Under the pieces are notes generated by a model. The model saw only the letters and a program-made list of their open reading frames with translations. It was not told where the DNA came from and did not search any database. Shown here one piece after another: positions 8,173 to 16,000 of a DNA stretch of 64,000 nt. This DNA comes from Nonomuraea turcica (GTDB lineage: Bacteria; Actinomycetota; Actinomycetes; Streptosporangiales; Streptosporangiaceae): NCBI RefSeq assembly GCF_030718205.1, contig NZ_JAUZQF010000010.1:248001-312000 (forward strand). Direction: 5' to 3'. Numbering within the stretch: position 1 is the stretch's first letter; the number at the start of each line of letters is the position of its first letter. Position numbers and translations under genes: made by a program.

Positions 8173-8689
8173 GAGTGAGGAGCCGTTCCGCCTGAGCCGC
8201 GTCCGCCGCGGTGAGAGCGATGCCCTTGATGAGGGCCAGCAGGTCCCGTACGTCGAGGTCGGCACGAACGGCATGCGTCTGCTTGGCCGCGTCCAGCAGT
8301 GCGGAGGCGGTGGTGAGCATGGATTGGTGCCACTCCGCGACCAGGTCAGTGCCCTGGCCGTCGGTGGCGGCCAGGGCCAGGTCGCGTTTGGCGGTGATGT
8401 GCGCCATGAACAGGCGGAGCCACTCGTGGAGCGCGTCTGCAGGGGACTCGGCGCCCAGGAGGGTCTGGCCACGTGCGCACAGCCGCGCGACCTCATCGGC
8501 GTAGACAGCTACCAGGAGGTCTGATCGGGTCGGGAAATGTCGGTACATGGTGGCGTTGCCGACCCCGGCCCGACGGGCCACCTCGTCGAGAGGAGCGTCG
8601 GTGCCGCGCTCGGCGAAGACCTGAGCGGCCGCGGCCAGCAGCAGATCGTGGTTGCGTTGCGCGTCCGCGCGGCGGGGGCGCGTTGCCAC
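8111..8689 (-). CDS. TetR-family transcriptional regulator
   Basis: A 192-residue TetR-type repressor. The N-terminal HTH reads AQVFAERGTDAPLDEVARRA then GVGNATMYRHFPTRSDLL, with the diagnostic YRHF recognition-helix end. The rest is the helical ligand-binding domain, and the ligand is not predictable. The GTG start at 8689 is fixed by AGGAGG five bases upstream; a nearby ATG is out of frame. The gene is divergent from a SnoaL-like gene, with two long palindromes between them that look like its operators, so it probably represses both itself and the neighbour. Its last 62 bases overlap the methyltransferase gene on the other strand. Confidence 0.9.
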   Translation of the reverse strand: MATRPRRADAQRNHDLLLAAAAQVFAERGTDAPLDEVARRAGVGNATMYRHFPTRSDLLVAVYADEVARLCARGQTLLGAESPADALHEWLRLFMAHITAKRDLALAATDGQGTDLVAEWHQSMLTTASALLDAAKQTHAVRADLDVRDLLALIKGIALTAADAAQAERLLTLIDWRSGTSAHPPPAAGAGQ

Positions 8690-8702
8690 ATTCGCCTCCT
8701 TG

Positions 8703-8726
8703 CTAATTGGGGAACTCCCCGGTTAG
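8703..8726. promoter_or_regulatory. TetR operator O1
   Basis: A 24-base imperfect palindrome with half-site CTAAnnGGGGA in both orientations (9 of 12 positions symmetric). It lies 14 bases upstream of the tetR start. The same half-site recurs in O2 39 bases away centre to centre, so it is very likely bound by the adjacent TetR protein. Confidence 0.7.
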
Positions 8727-8742
8727 TGTAGCGACATCTCCA

Positions 8743-8764
8743 TAAATGGGGACTTCCCCACTTA
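8743..8764. promoter_or_regulatory. TetR operator O2
   Basis: A 22-base palindrome, TAAnTGGGGA followed by two central bases and TCCCCAnTTA (9 of 11 positions symmetric), ending 10 bases before the SnoaL-like start. All four half-sites in O1 and O2 fit CTAAnYGGGGA with at most one change. Placement next to the start suggests direct blocking of transcription or early elongation. Confidence 0.7.
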
Positions 8765-8773
8765 GAGAGGCGG

Positions 8774-9187
8774 ATGTTGGTGATGACAGCCGGCGAGGTG
8801 CATCGGCGGATCGTCGAGCTCTACCCCGAGATGATCGCGAGCGGCCGCATGGAGGAGGCATTGGCGCTCGTCGATCCCGAGGTGATCGACCATCGGGGCG
8901 GCGCGGACGGCGACCACTACGGGATCGACGCGTGGCGGGAGAAGTGGGAGCAGGTGCTCTCCGGAGGGAGCGGGTTCCATGACGTGTCCGTCGTCGTCGA
9001 GCAGAACGTCGCGACGGATGATTTGTCGGCGAATGTCTACCTCAGCCGGGGTACGCACACCGCGTCGGGGCGGCGCTACGAGGTGCGGGGAATGGACATG
9101 ATCCGGGTGCGGGACGAAAGGATCGTCGAGCACTGGGCCATACGGGACGCGGTGGCGATGCGGCACCAACTCCAGGTGGATCAGTGA
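8774..9187 (+). CDS. SnoaL-like/NTF2-fold protein
   Basis: A 137-residue protein with the layout of SnoaL-like polyketide-cyclase or ester-cyclase relatives. A leading helix (RIVELYPEMIASGRMEEALALVDPEVIDHRGG) is followed by WREKWEQVL and later strands RGMDMIRVRDERIVEHW. This alpha+beta-barrel fold binds small hydrophobic ligands; many members have no known reaction. ATG at 8774 (GAGAGG close upstream) or ATG at 8783 could be the start. It is divergent from tetR with two operators between, so it is probably induced by the TetR ligand. Its stop overlaps the next, convergent gene by seven bases. Confidence 0.75.
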   Translation: MLVMTAGEVHRRIVELYPEMIASGRMEEALALVDPEVIDHRGGADGDHYGIDAWREKWEQVLSGGSGFHDVSVVVEQNVATDDLSANVYLSRGTHTASGRRYEVRGMDMIRVRDERIVEHWAIRDAVAMRHQLQVDQ

Positions 9188-9597
9188 TGCGCGGCGCGGC
9201 GGTGGAGCACGCGGAGGCCCGTTTCCACCAGGGCCCAGCCCAGGCGGGTGCGTAAGGCCGCGTTGCGCCAGGCGTCGTCCCACGTCGGCTGGGTGTCGAG
9301 ATAGCTCTCGTACAGCTCGTGCTGCTGGCGGGCGTGCATGCGACTCACGGCGGAATGGGCGGCGGCTCGCTCCGGGGCGTCGCGGAAGTCCTCGTCCCTG
9401 GTGGAGAGGCCGGCGGCGGCCGGCCGCCACCACCGCTCCCGGGCGTCCCCGCTGCCCGCCTGCGCCTCCTCGATGACGCCATGGGCGGCCAGCTTGCGCA
9501 AGTGGTAGCTGACCAGGGAGACAGTCTCGTCCACCTGGTCGGCGAGTTGCGAGGCCGTCGCCGTGCCCGCCACAGTGAGGGTGCGGCAGAGCTTCAT
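9181..9597 (-). CDS. Winged-helix (ArsR-like) regulator with short N terminus
   Basis: A 138-residue protein with a DNA-binding domain, TATASQLADQVDETVSLVSYHLRKLAAHGVIEEA. The long C terminus contains HARQQHELYESYLDTQPTWDDAWRNAALR, which resembles helix-turn-helix-12 proteins that fuse a wHTH to a short helical domain. The first helix is unusually short: the ATG is preceded by an in-frame TAG eight codons upstream, so the usual 10-15 leading residues are missing. It could be truncated, start from a longer frame through an unseen frameshift, or simply be compact. It lies 17 bases downstream of the FMN-barrel gene on the same strand, so the two are probably co-transcribed. Confidence 0.65.
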   Translation of the reverse strand: MKLCRTLTVAGTATASQLADQVDETVSLVSYHLRKLAAHGVIEEAQAGSGDARERWWRPAAAGLSTRDEDFRDAPERAAAHSAVSRMHARQQHELYESYLDTQPTWDDAWRNAALRTRLGWALVETGLRVLHRRAAHH

Positions 9598-9614
9598 GCG
9601 CGCAACTTTCTTTT

Positions 9615-10121
9615 CTATCTAGGGAAGCGCCAGCTGGTCTGGCTGTATTCGCCCTTGCCGAAGCCCAGCACCTTGACCGGCCGCACTTCGAACACCAGCG
9701 CCTCCCCGCCCTGCGGGTGGGTGAACACGCCGTCCCCCACGTCGAAGTGCCACGCGCTGCCGTACTTCGCCTCCCAGGCGGTGGCGAGGCCCTTGAGCTT
9801 GCCGGGGTCGGTGACGCGCTCGGCGGCGCCCTCGACCACCAGGTCGAGCCCTTCGTGCAGGGCGCTGGCGCCGGTCGTGAGCGCGCAGTTGCGGTTGGAC
9901 TCCAGGTTTCTGGCCTTCTGCTCCTCGGCGCCGGTGCAGAAGTAGATCGCGTCGTCCTGCCAGACGGCCAGCAGCGTGGTGACGTGCGGGCGGCCGTCGG
10001 CGCGTACGGTGGTCAGCCAGTACGTCTCCGCCTTTTCCAGCTGGTCGCGGGCCTGCCCCCAGGACGTGGCGGTGGCGTTCGGATCGCTGAAACGGGCATC
10101 CAGTTTCGTGGTCGGTTCCAT
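9615..10121 (-). CDS. Pyridoxamine 5'-phosphate oxidase-like FMN/F420 split-barrel protein
   Basis: A 168-residue flavin- or F420-binding split-barrel protein. The characteristic start is YWLTTVRADGRPHVTTLLAVWQDDAIYFCTG, followed by the NRNCALTTG strand. The C terminus SQTSWRFPR is typical of actinobacterial members. They reduce or oxidise small molecules with FMN or F420, or merely bind cofactor. The ATG at 10121 has AGGAG six bases upstream. It is the first gene of a two-gene unit with the winged-helix regulator and is divergent from the alpha/beta hydrolase gene. Confidence 0.8.
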   Translation of the reverse strand: MEPTTKLDARFSDPNATATSWGQARDQLEKAETYWLTTVRADGRPHVTTLLAVWQDDAIYFCTGAEEQKARNLESNRNCALTTGASALHEGLDLVVEGAAERVTDPGKLKGLATAWEAKYGSAWHFDVGDGVFTHPQGGEALVFEVRPVKVLGFGKGEYSQTSWRFPR

Positions 10122-10197
10122 GGCATCTCCTAAGCCGGGCTCCTACGTTTGGATGGACCTACCGGAGCTCAGGAACTCATCGGCGGAAGGTGAAGCG

Positions 10198-10836
10198 ATG
10201 GCGACGTTCGCGCTGATTCACGGTGGCGGCGGGTCCGCCTGGGAATGGCATCTGGTGGCGGAGGAACTACGCGGGCGGGGACACCAGGTCGTGGCGGTGG
10301 ACCTGCCGATCGACGATGAGTCCGCCGGGCTGTGGGACTATGCCGATGCCGTGGTGGACGCCGTCGGGGAGCGGCAGGACCTCGTCGTGGTGGCACATTC
10401 GTGGGGCGGGTTCGTCGGCCCGCTCGTCTGCGACCGCCTGGCTGCCGACCTCCTGGTACTGGTCACGGCCATGATCCCGGTGCCGGGCGAACCGCCGAGC
10501 GACTGGTGGGGCAACACCGGATTCGGACACAAGGACATCAGCGACCCGATCGGGTTGTTCCTGCACGACGTGCCCAGGGAGCTGGCGGAGGAAGCGGTCA
10601 GGAGAGAGCGCGAGCACGTGGGCATGGCGTACGGGGAGCCGTGGCCGCTGGAGGCGTGGCCGGACGTGCCGACCAGGTTCCTGTTGTGCCGCGACGATCG
10701 GTTCTTCACGCCTGAATTCATGCGCGGTGTCGTCCGCGACCGGCTCGGCATCACGCCGGACGAGATCGACGGCGGGCACGCCCCCATGCTGGCGCGCCCC
10801 AAGGCGCTGGCCGATTACCTCACCGGCAGGTCGTAG
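10198..10836 (+). CDS. Alpha/beta hydrolase
   Basis: A 212-residue alpha/beta hydrolase. It begins FALIHGGGGSAWEWHLVAEEL, with the oxyanion HGGG. The nucleophile is Ser68 in VVAHSWGGF. The acid is probably in LLCRDDRFF and the base is His in IDGGHAPMLARP. The N terminus and HSWGG elbow fit the small esterase-like subgroup (methylesterase/hydroxynitrile lyase relatives). Substrate is unknown. ATG at 10198 is preceded by GGAAGGTGA. The end overlaps the convergent cysteine dioxygenase-like gene by 22 bases. Confidence 0.85.
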   Translation: MATFALIHGGGGSAWEWHLVAEELRGRGHQVVAVDLPIDDESAGLWDYADAVVDAVGERQDLVVVAHSWGGFVGPLVCDRLAADLLVLVTAMIPVPGEPPSDWWGNTGFGHKDISDPIGLFLHDVPRELAEEAVRREREHVGMAYGEPWPLEAWPDVPTRFLLCRDDRFFTPEFMRGVVRDRLGITPDEIDGGHAPMLARPKALADYLTGRS

Positions 10837-11345
10837 ACGCGGCGGACGCTGCTGCCGAGCCGGCTCACGTCGGCCCCGTACACGTGGATGGACACCCCCA
10901 CCTCACCGCTGGTGTTGCGGACCATGTGGATGTCCCCGGGCGGGGCGAACCCGCTGACCTCCCCAGGCCGGTTGTCGTTGCGCCCGATCTCCAGCAGATG
11001 GTCGCCCATGTCCCGGTAGAGGGTCTCGTGCTCGATGCCGCTGATGATGCCGAACGTGCACCACGCCACGTGGTCGTGGATCACCGTCTCCTGGCCGGGG
11101 CGCCACACCACCGACACGATGGAGAAGTCCTCCTGGGCGTGGAGCGGGCGGGAGACGTACCCGTCGGGCGAGCCTTCGCGCTCCTGCGGCGTGAGAATGT
11201 CGAGGCGGGGCAGGCGGTCGCGGAGCAGGTCGGCGACGGTGTACGCGGTGCGGCGTGGCCCGAGCCGCCGGGCCACGATGTCAGAGATGCCGGTCACGAG
11301 CGGCTCGAGGCCCGGTCTGGCCAGAGTGGTGGCGCGCATATTCAT
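10815..11345 (-). CDS. Cysteine dioxygenase-type cupin
   Basis: A 176-residue cupin of the cysteine dioxygenase (CDO) family. Iron ligands are visible as His90 and His92 (VIHDHVAW) and His140 (PGDIHMVRN). These enzymes oxidise L-cysteine, or a related thiol such as 3-mercaptopropionate, to the sulfinate using Fe(II) and O2. Actinobacterial members can differ in thiol preference. The ATG at 11345 has GGGGGACACC upstream. An AGGAT-AATC-ATCCT palindrome (11365-11378) lies just before it and may be regulatory. The divergent neighbour is a LysR regulator that could act here. Confidence 0.82.
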   Translation of the reverse strand: MNMRATTLARPGLEPLVTGISDIVARRLGPRRTAYTVADLLRDRLPRLDILTPQEREGSPDGYVSRPLHAQEDFSIVSVVWRPGQETVIHDHVAWCTFGIISGIEHETLYRDMGDHLLEIGRNDNRPGEVSGFAPPGDIHMVRNTSGEVGVSIHVYGADVSRLGSSVRRVYDLPVR

Positions 11346-11364
11346 GGTGTCCCCCTAGGGAATG

Positions 11365-11441
11365 AGGATAATCATCCTTCCCCTTCTACGGTCCTACGCC
11401 GCGACCGATAGGTCCAACAGAAGTCTTATGGGCGAGCCATA
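11365..11441. promoter_or_regulatory. Divergent promoter region with two inverted repeats
   Basis: The 110-base gap between the CDO-like gene and the lysR gene holds two inverted repeats. AGGAT-AATC-ATCCT lies at 11365-11378, and TATGG-GCGAG-CCATA lies at 11427-11441, 14 bases before the lysR start. The second has the length and T...A ends of a LysR-type site (T-N13-A here), so autoregulation is plausible but unproved. Confidence 0.4.
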
Positions 11442-11455
11442 GATACGATTGATGA

Positions 11456-12331
11456 ATGCTGGATGTCGTCCGTCTCCGTGTCCTCCTCGCGGTCGCCCGC
11501 AAGGGCTCGCTGACCGCGGCCGCCAAGGAGCTGCACTACTCGCAGCCGTCCGTCAGCCACCACCTCGCCCGGCTGGAGGCCGAGACCGGCGCCCGGCTCA
11601 TCCAGCGCGCGGGCCGCGGCATCAGGCTCACGGACGCGGGCAGGCTGCTCGCCGAACGGGCCGCTGAGATCATCGGCCGGCTCGACGCCACCGCCGAGGA
11701 ACTGGCCGCGCACGTGGGGCTGCGGTCCGGCCGCGTGCGGCTGGCCGCCTTCCCCTCGGCGCTCGGCACCTTCGTCCCGAAGGCGGCGACGGTGCTGGGC
11801 GAGGCGCATCCCGGCCTGCGCCTGCACCTCACCGAGACCGAGCCCCCGGAGGCGCTCAGGCTGCTGCGGGCGGGGCGGGTGGACGTGGCGGTGGTGTTCA
11901 GGTACGACGACACCGCGCCCGAGGACAGCGGCATCACCATGATCCATCTCCTCGACGACCCCAGCTACCTGGTGTCCCGCGCGCCCACGGACGGAGAGCT
12001 GGCCGGGCACACCGAGGCGTCCTGGATCGCGGGCTGCGACCGGTGCCGCAGCCACCTGCTGGACATCTGCGAGAAGGCGGGGTTCGAGCCGCGGATCTCG
12101 TTCACCAGCGACGACATCGTGGCCGTGCAGGCGCTGGTGGCGGCGGGGCTCGGGCTGACGATGCTGCCTGGGTTGGCGTTGCGCGCCCACCGGCATCCCG
12201 ACGTGGAGGTGGCGGAGGTGCCGGGTTCGACCAGGCACGTGTACGCCGCCGTCTACGGCGACCCGCCCCACCCGCCGGCCACCGGTGCGCTGCTGGAGGC
12301 CCTACGGGAGGCGCTGAAAGAAAGGCTTTGA
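11456..12331 (+). CDS. LysR-family transcriptional regulator
   Basis: A 291-residue LysR protein. The N-terminal HTH is at residues 3-62 (RLRVLLAVARKGSLTAAAKE then SQPSVSHHLARLE). A two-lobe periplasmic-binding-like effector domain follows from about residue 90 (GRVRLAAFPSALGTFVPKAA). It is co-directional with a LysE-type exporter 21 bases downstream, the common LysR-LysE arrangement in which the regulator senses an amino acid or related solute and turns on export. The likely effector is a small amino-acid-like molecule, but none can be named. Confidence 0.9.
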   Translation: MLDVVRLRVLLAVARKGSLTAAAKELHYSQPSVSHHLARLEAETGARLIQRAGRGIRLTDAGRLLAERAAEIIGRLDATAEELAAHVGLRSGRVRLAAFPSALGTFVPKAATVLGEAHPGLRLHLTETEPPEALRLLRAGRVDVAVVFRYDDTAPEDSGITMIHLLDDPSYLVSRAPTDGELAGHTEASWIAGCDRCRSHLLDICEKAGFEPRISFTSDDIVAVQALVAAGLGLTMLPGLALRAHRHPDVEVAEVPGSTRHVYAAVYGDPPHPPATGALLEALREALKERL

Positions 12332-12352
12332 CGCCGCTCCTACGATGGCTTC

Positions 12353-12979
12353 ATGCCGGATATTTCGACACTCGCCCTCTTCAGTGTGGTCACGCTCGGT
12401 CTGCTCGTGGTGCCCGGGCCGGCGGTCCTGTACATCGTCACCCGGAGCGTCTCCCAAGGCCGCGCGGCAGGCATGATCTCCGTGCTGGGCGTGCACGCGG
12501 GCTCGGTCGTGCACGTGGCCGCGGCGGCGCTGGGCATCAGCGCGCTGCTGGCCGCCTCCGCCACGGCGTTCACCGTGGTCAAGTACGTCGGCGTCGCTTA
12601 CCTGGTCTGGCTCGGCGTACGCAAGCTGGTGCGGCGGTCCGAGGGTGAGCAGGCGATCGAGCTGCGGGTGCAGTCGAAGCAGCGGCTGTTCTGGGAGGGG
12701 TTCGTGGTGAACGTGCTCAACCCCAAGACGGCGATCTTCTTCCTGGCGTTCCTGCCGCAGTTCGTCAAGCCGGACGTCGGCCCGGTCGGACCGCAGATGC
12801 TGCTGCTCGGGCTGCTGTGGATCGTCCTCGGCATGGCCTCCGACGGCACGTACGCGATGCTCGCCTCGGCGCTCGCCGATAGGGTACGCCGCTCGGCCCG
12901 CGCACGGCGGCGGCTCGATGTGGGCAGCGGGCTCGTGTACCTCGGGCTGGCGGCCTGGCTCACCACCGAGAAGGCGTGA
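12353..12979 (+). CDS. LysE/RhtB-family amino-acid exporter
   Basis: A 208-residue membrane protein with about six predicted transmembrane helices. The LysE/RhtB signature VTLGLLVVPGPAVLYIVTRSVSQGRAAG is near the N terminus, and the NPKTAIFFLAFLPQFV motif is in the middle. Family members export basic amino acids, homoserine lactone-type solutes or drugs by proton antiport. It follows the lysR gene and is probably controlled by it. The stop is 101 bases before the 1912-residue ORF. Confidence 0.9.
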   Translation: MPDISTLALFSVVTLGLLVVPGPAVLYIVTRSVSQGRAAGMISVLGVHAGSVVHVAAAALGISALLAASATAFTVVKYVGVAYLVWLGVRKLVRRSEGEQAIELRVQSKQRLFWEGFVVNVLNPKTAIFFLAFLPQFVKPDVGPVGPQMLLLGLLWIVLGMASDGTYAMLASALADRVRRSARARRRLDVGSGLVYLGLAAWLTTEKA

Positions 12980-13080
12980 CAAGCCAGGAAATTTCTCGCC
13001 CATAGTGCGATAGTGAGATCAAACGCTGATCGAGGGGACGGCACGTCCGGACGCACCAAGTAGGCCTATAGGCGGACCCC

Positions 13081-16000
13081 ATGGACACGCCACCGCACCG
13101 CCTCGGGCTCGAGCGGGCCGTCGAGGTTTATTCCGGTCACGATGACCTCGTCGGCGTGACCGGTTCGGGCTATGCCATCGGCGCCGATCTCGTGCTCACC
13201 TCCGGCGACCTCGTCGATCCCGAGGCGCCGTGCCGGGTGCGCGCGGCGTGGTCGCCGCGGTGGGTCCGCGCCGAGGAGGTCTGGCGGGGGCGCGGCGGCA
13301 CCGGGGCCGTGCTGCTGCGGGTGACCGGCGCCTCGTCCGACGAAGCACCCTGGCGTGGGGTGCCGGGCATCGAGCACGTGCGCTGGGCCCGGGTCGGTCA
13401 GGGACCGTACAGGCTGCGCTGCGTGGCCAGAGGCTTTCCCAGGGACGGCGAGGGTGCCGCGCAAACGTTGTCGGGTCTGGTGGACCCGCCTGCGGGCGCG
13501 GTGTCCAAGGCGCTGGCGGCCGGCGTGCTGGATTCCCTGCCGATCTCCCTCTGGGAGGGCATGTCGGGCGCCGCCCTGCTGGCCGAGCCGGCCGCGCAGG
13601 TCATCGGCGTGATCGTCACCGGCCGCGACGGGTACGCCCAGCGGCGCCTCGACGTCATCCCGGTGACCGCGTTGCTGAGTGACGAACGCTTCCGCGAGCT
13701 GGCGAACGTGCCGCCCGGACGGCTCGAAACCGTGGCCGAGGGCGATCCGTCGGTGCTCCTGCCTGATCTGCTCTCGCCCGCCCGCGAGGACCTGCCGCCT
13801 GACTGCCCGGACTGGAGACTGCTGATGCCGCGGCACGCGGTGGTGCCGTTCCTGGGCAGGGCGGAGGAGCTGGCCCGGTTACGGGAGTGGGCCGAGGAGC
13901 CTGGGGCACTGTCGATCGCCGTGCTGAGCGGGCGCCCCGGCACGGGGCGGACCAGGTTGGCGGGCGAGCTGTGCGAGGTGCTCGCGCGGGCGGGGTGGGA
14001 CGCCGGGTTCCTGCCGCTGGGCTCCGTCTGCGCCGCCCTGTCCGATGAGGCGGAGGGCCGGGCCGTGACGTTGGACGTGCTGCGCCCGACCCTGCTGGTG
14101 GTCGACCACCCCGAGCCGTCCTCGCCGCTGGTCGGAGAGCTGGTGCGGCGGCTGGCCAAGCACGAGCACAATCCGCCCGTACGGATCCTGCTGCTGGTCC
14201 GTGAGCCGGGCGAGCCCGAATGGTGGCGGCGGCTCGACACGGCCGCGGGCGGCTGGCTGCGGCGGCTCAACACCGCGACCGTCCAGCTCAACGCCCGTCC
14301 GCTCACCCTGGACGAACGGACCGAGCACGCGCACGCGGCCATGAAGGCGTTCGCGCCCAGCAGGGCAGCCCTTCCCTGGCCGCCTCCTCTCGACGACCCC
14401 GACTTCGGTCTGCCGCTCCATGTCCACCTGGCCGCCCTGACGCGTCTGCGGGACGGCGCTCACGGCAACGTCGAGGCGGGCGGGCTGGTGGACCGGCTCT
14501 TGGAGCGCGAATTCGAGCAGTGGGCGCACGTATGGCCGGGTGAGCGGGTGAACGACCTGCCGGCACGGCACGCCGTGGCGGTGGTCACGCTGACCGCCCC
14601 GGCACCCGCCGAGTTGCCCGGCCTGCTGACCGCCGTGCCGGGTCTCCACATCGGCGCCGCGGTGCAGTGGCTCGGCCGGATCTTCGACGACGGCCGGCCG
14701 CTGGGGCCGGATGTGCTGGCGGAGCGGCTTCTGGCCGAGACGCAGGACCTGGACCGGCTCGTGCTCGCCTTGCACGATCACGAGGGCCGTACAGCGCGGC
14801 ACCTCGTGCGCATGCTCGACGCCCTCCGGCTGTCGGCGGGCTCGGCGCGGGTCAGGTCGGCACTGCGGGAGCTGGTGACGGCCAGGATCGACAGCATGGT
14901 GGCGGAGGCCGCGGCGGCGTCGGGGACGCGGCTGGGGGACGCGCTCCATGCGGCGCTGGGGCTGTTCGCCGGCGATCGGGAGATCGCGCGGGCCGGAGCT
15001 CGCGCGGCCGGTCTCCCGGTACGGCGGGACGTGCGGCTGGGGCTGCGGGCCCTCCACGTGACGATCGGTGAGCTGGCCGTGCGGCACCTGCGGGTGGAGG
15101 GCGGGCCCATCGCGCTGGCCGGTGCGCTGTCGGTCTTGTCAGAACGGCTGGCGGCCGCGGGCCGGGTGGGTGAGGCGGTCGTGGCGGCCGCCGAGGCCGT
15201 CGACATCTTCGCCGCCGCTCCCCCGTACGAGGCGGCGGGCGCGCAGGCGGAGGCTCTGGACAACCTGGGCGCGTGCCTGTTGCTCGCGGGCGAGCCCGGC
15301 AGTGCGCTCAAGCCCGTCCAAGAGGCGGCGGCCAGGTTCCGCATCCTCGCCGAAGAGGAGCACGAGCCCCGGTATGCGGGGCGAGCCGCGCGGGCGCACT
15401 ACAACCTGGCGTGTGCGCTGCTGGGAGTCGGGAGGACGGACGAGGCCGTCCAGGCGTTCTCTGCGGCAGGCGGCGATCCCGAGGTCGCGGCGAACGTGGC
15501 AGGCGTCCTGTCCGCCGCCGAGCCGATGCCCCCGCTCGAGGAGCTCATCACCGCCGCGCCGCTGGCGCCGTTCGAGGGTCTCGAGGACGGGCCGCCCACC
15601 GCCGCGCTTGCGGAGCTGGCCGCCTGCCTCACCATCGCCGCCACGGCGGCCGTCAGGACCGCCGCTCCCACGGACCGCGATCTGGCCCACCGCCTCCACC
15701 TGCTCGCGGCCTGGCTCCACGACCGCGGCAGGACCACCGACGCCCTCGTCCCTGCCGCCGAGGCGGTGGCGCGGCTGCGCGGCCTGGCGGCCGAGGAGCC
15801 CGGGCTGCGGTTCCTGCTGGCCACGGCGGCCGGCATGCTGTCCCGGCTGCACGGCGCTCTGGACGACCTGGACGCCGCCGCGCGGGCCGCCGCCGAGGCC
15901 GCGCGCAACCTGCGTGCGCTCGTCGTGCTCGATCCCGGCGAACATCGCCCCGCGCTGGCCGGGCAGCTGCTCGACCTGGGCGAGCTCCTGCTGCTGGACG

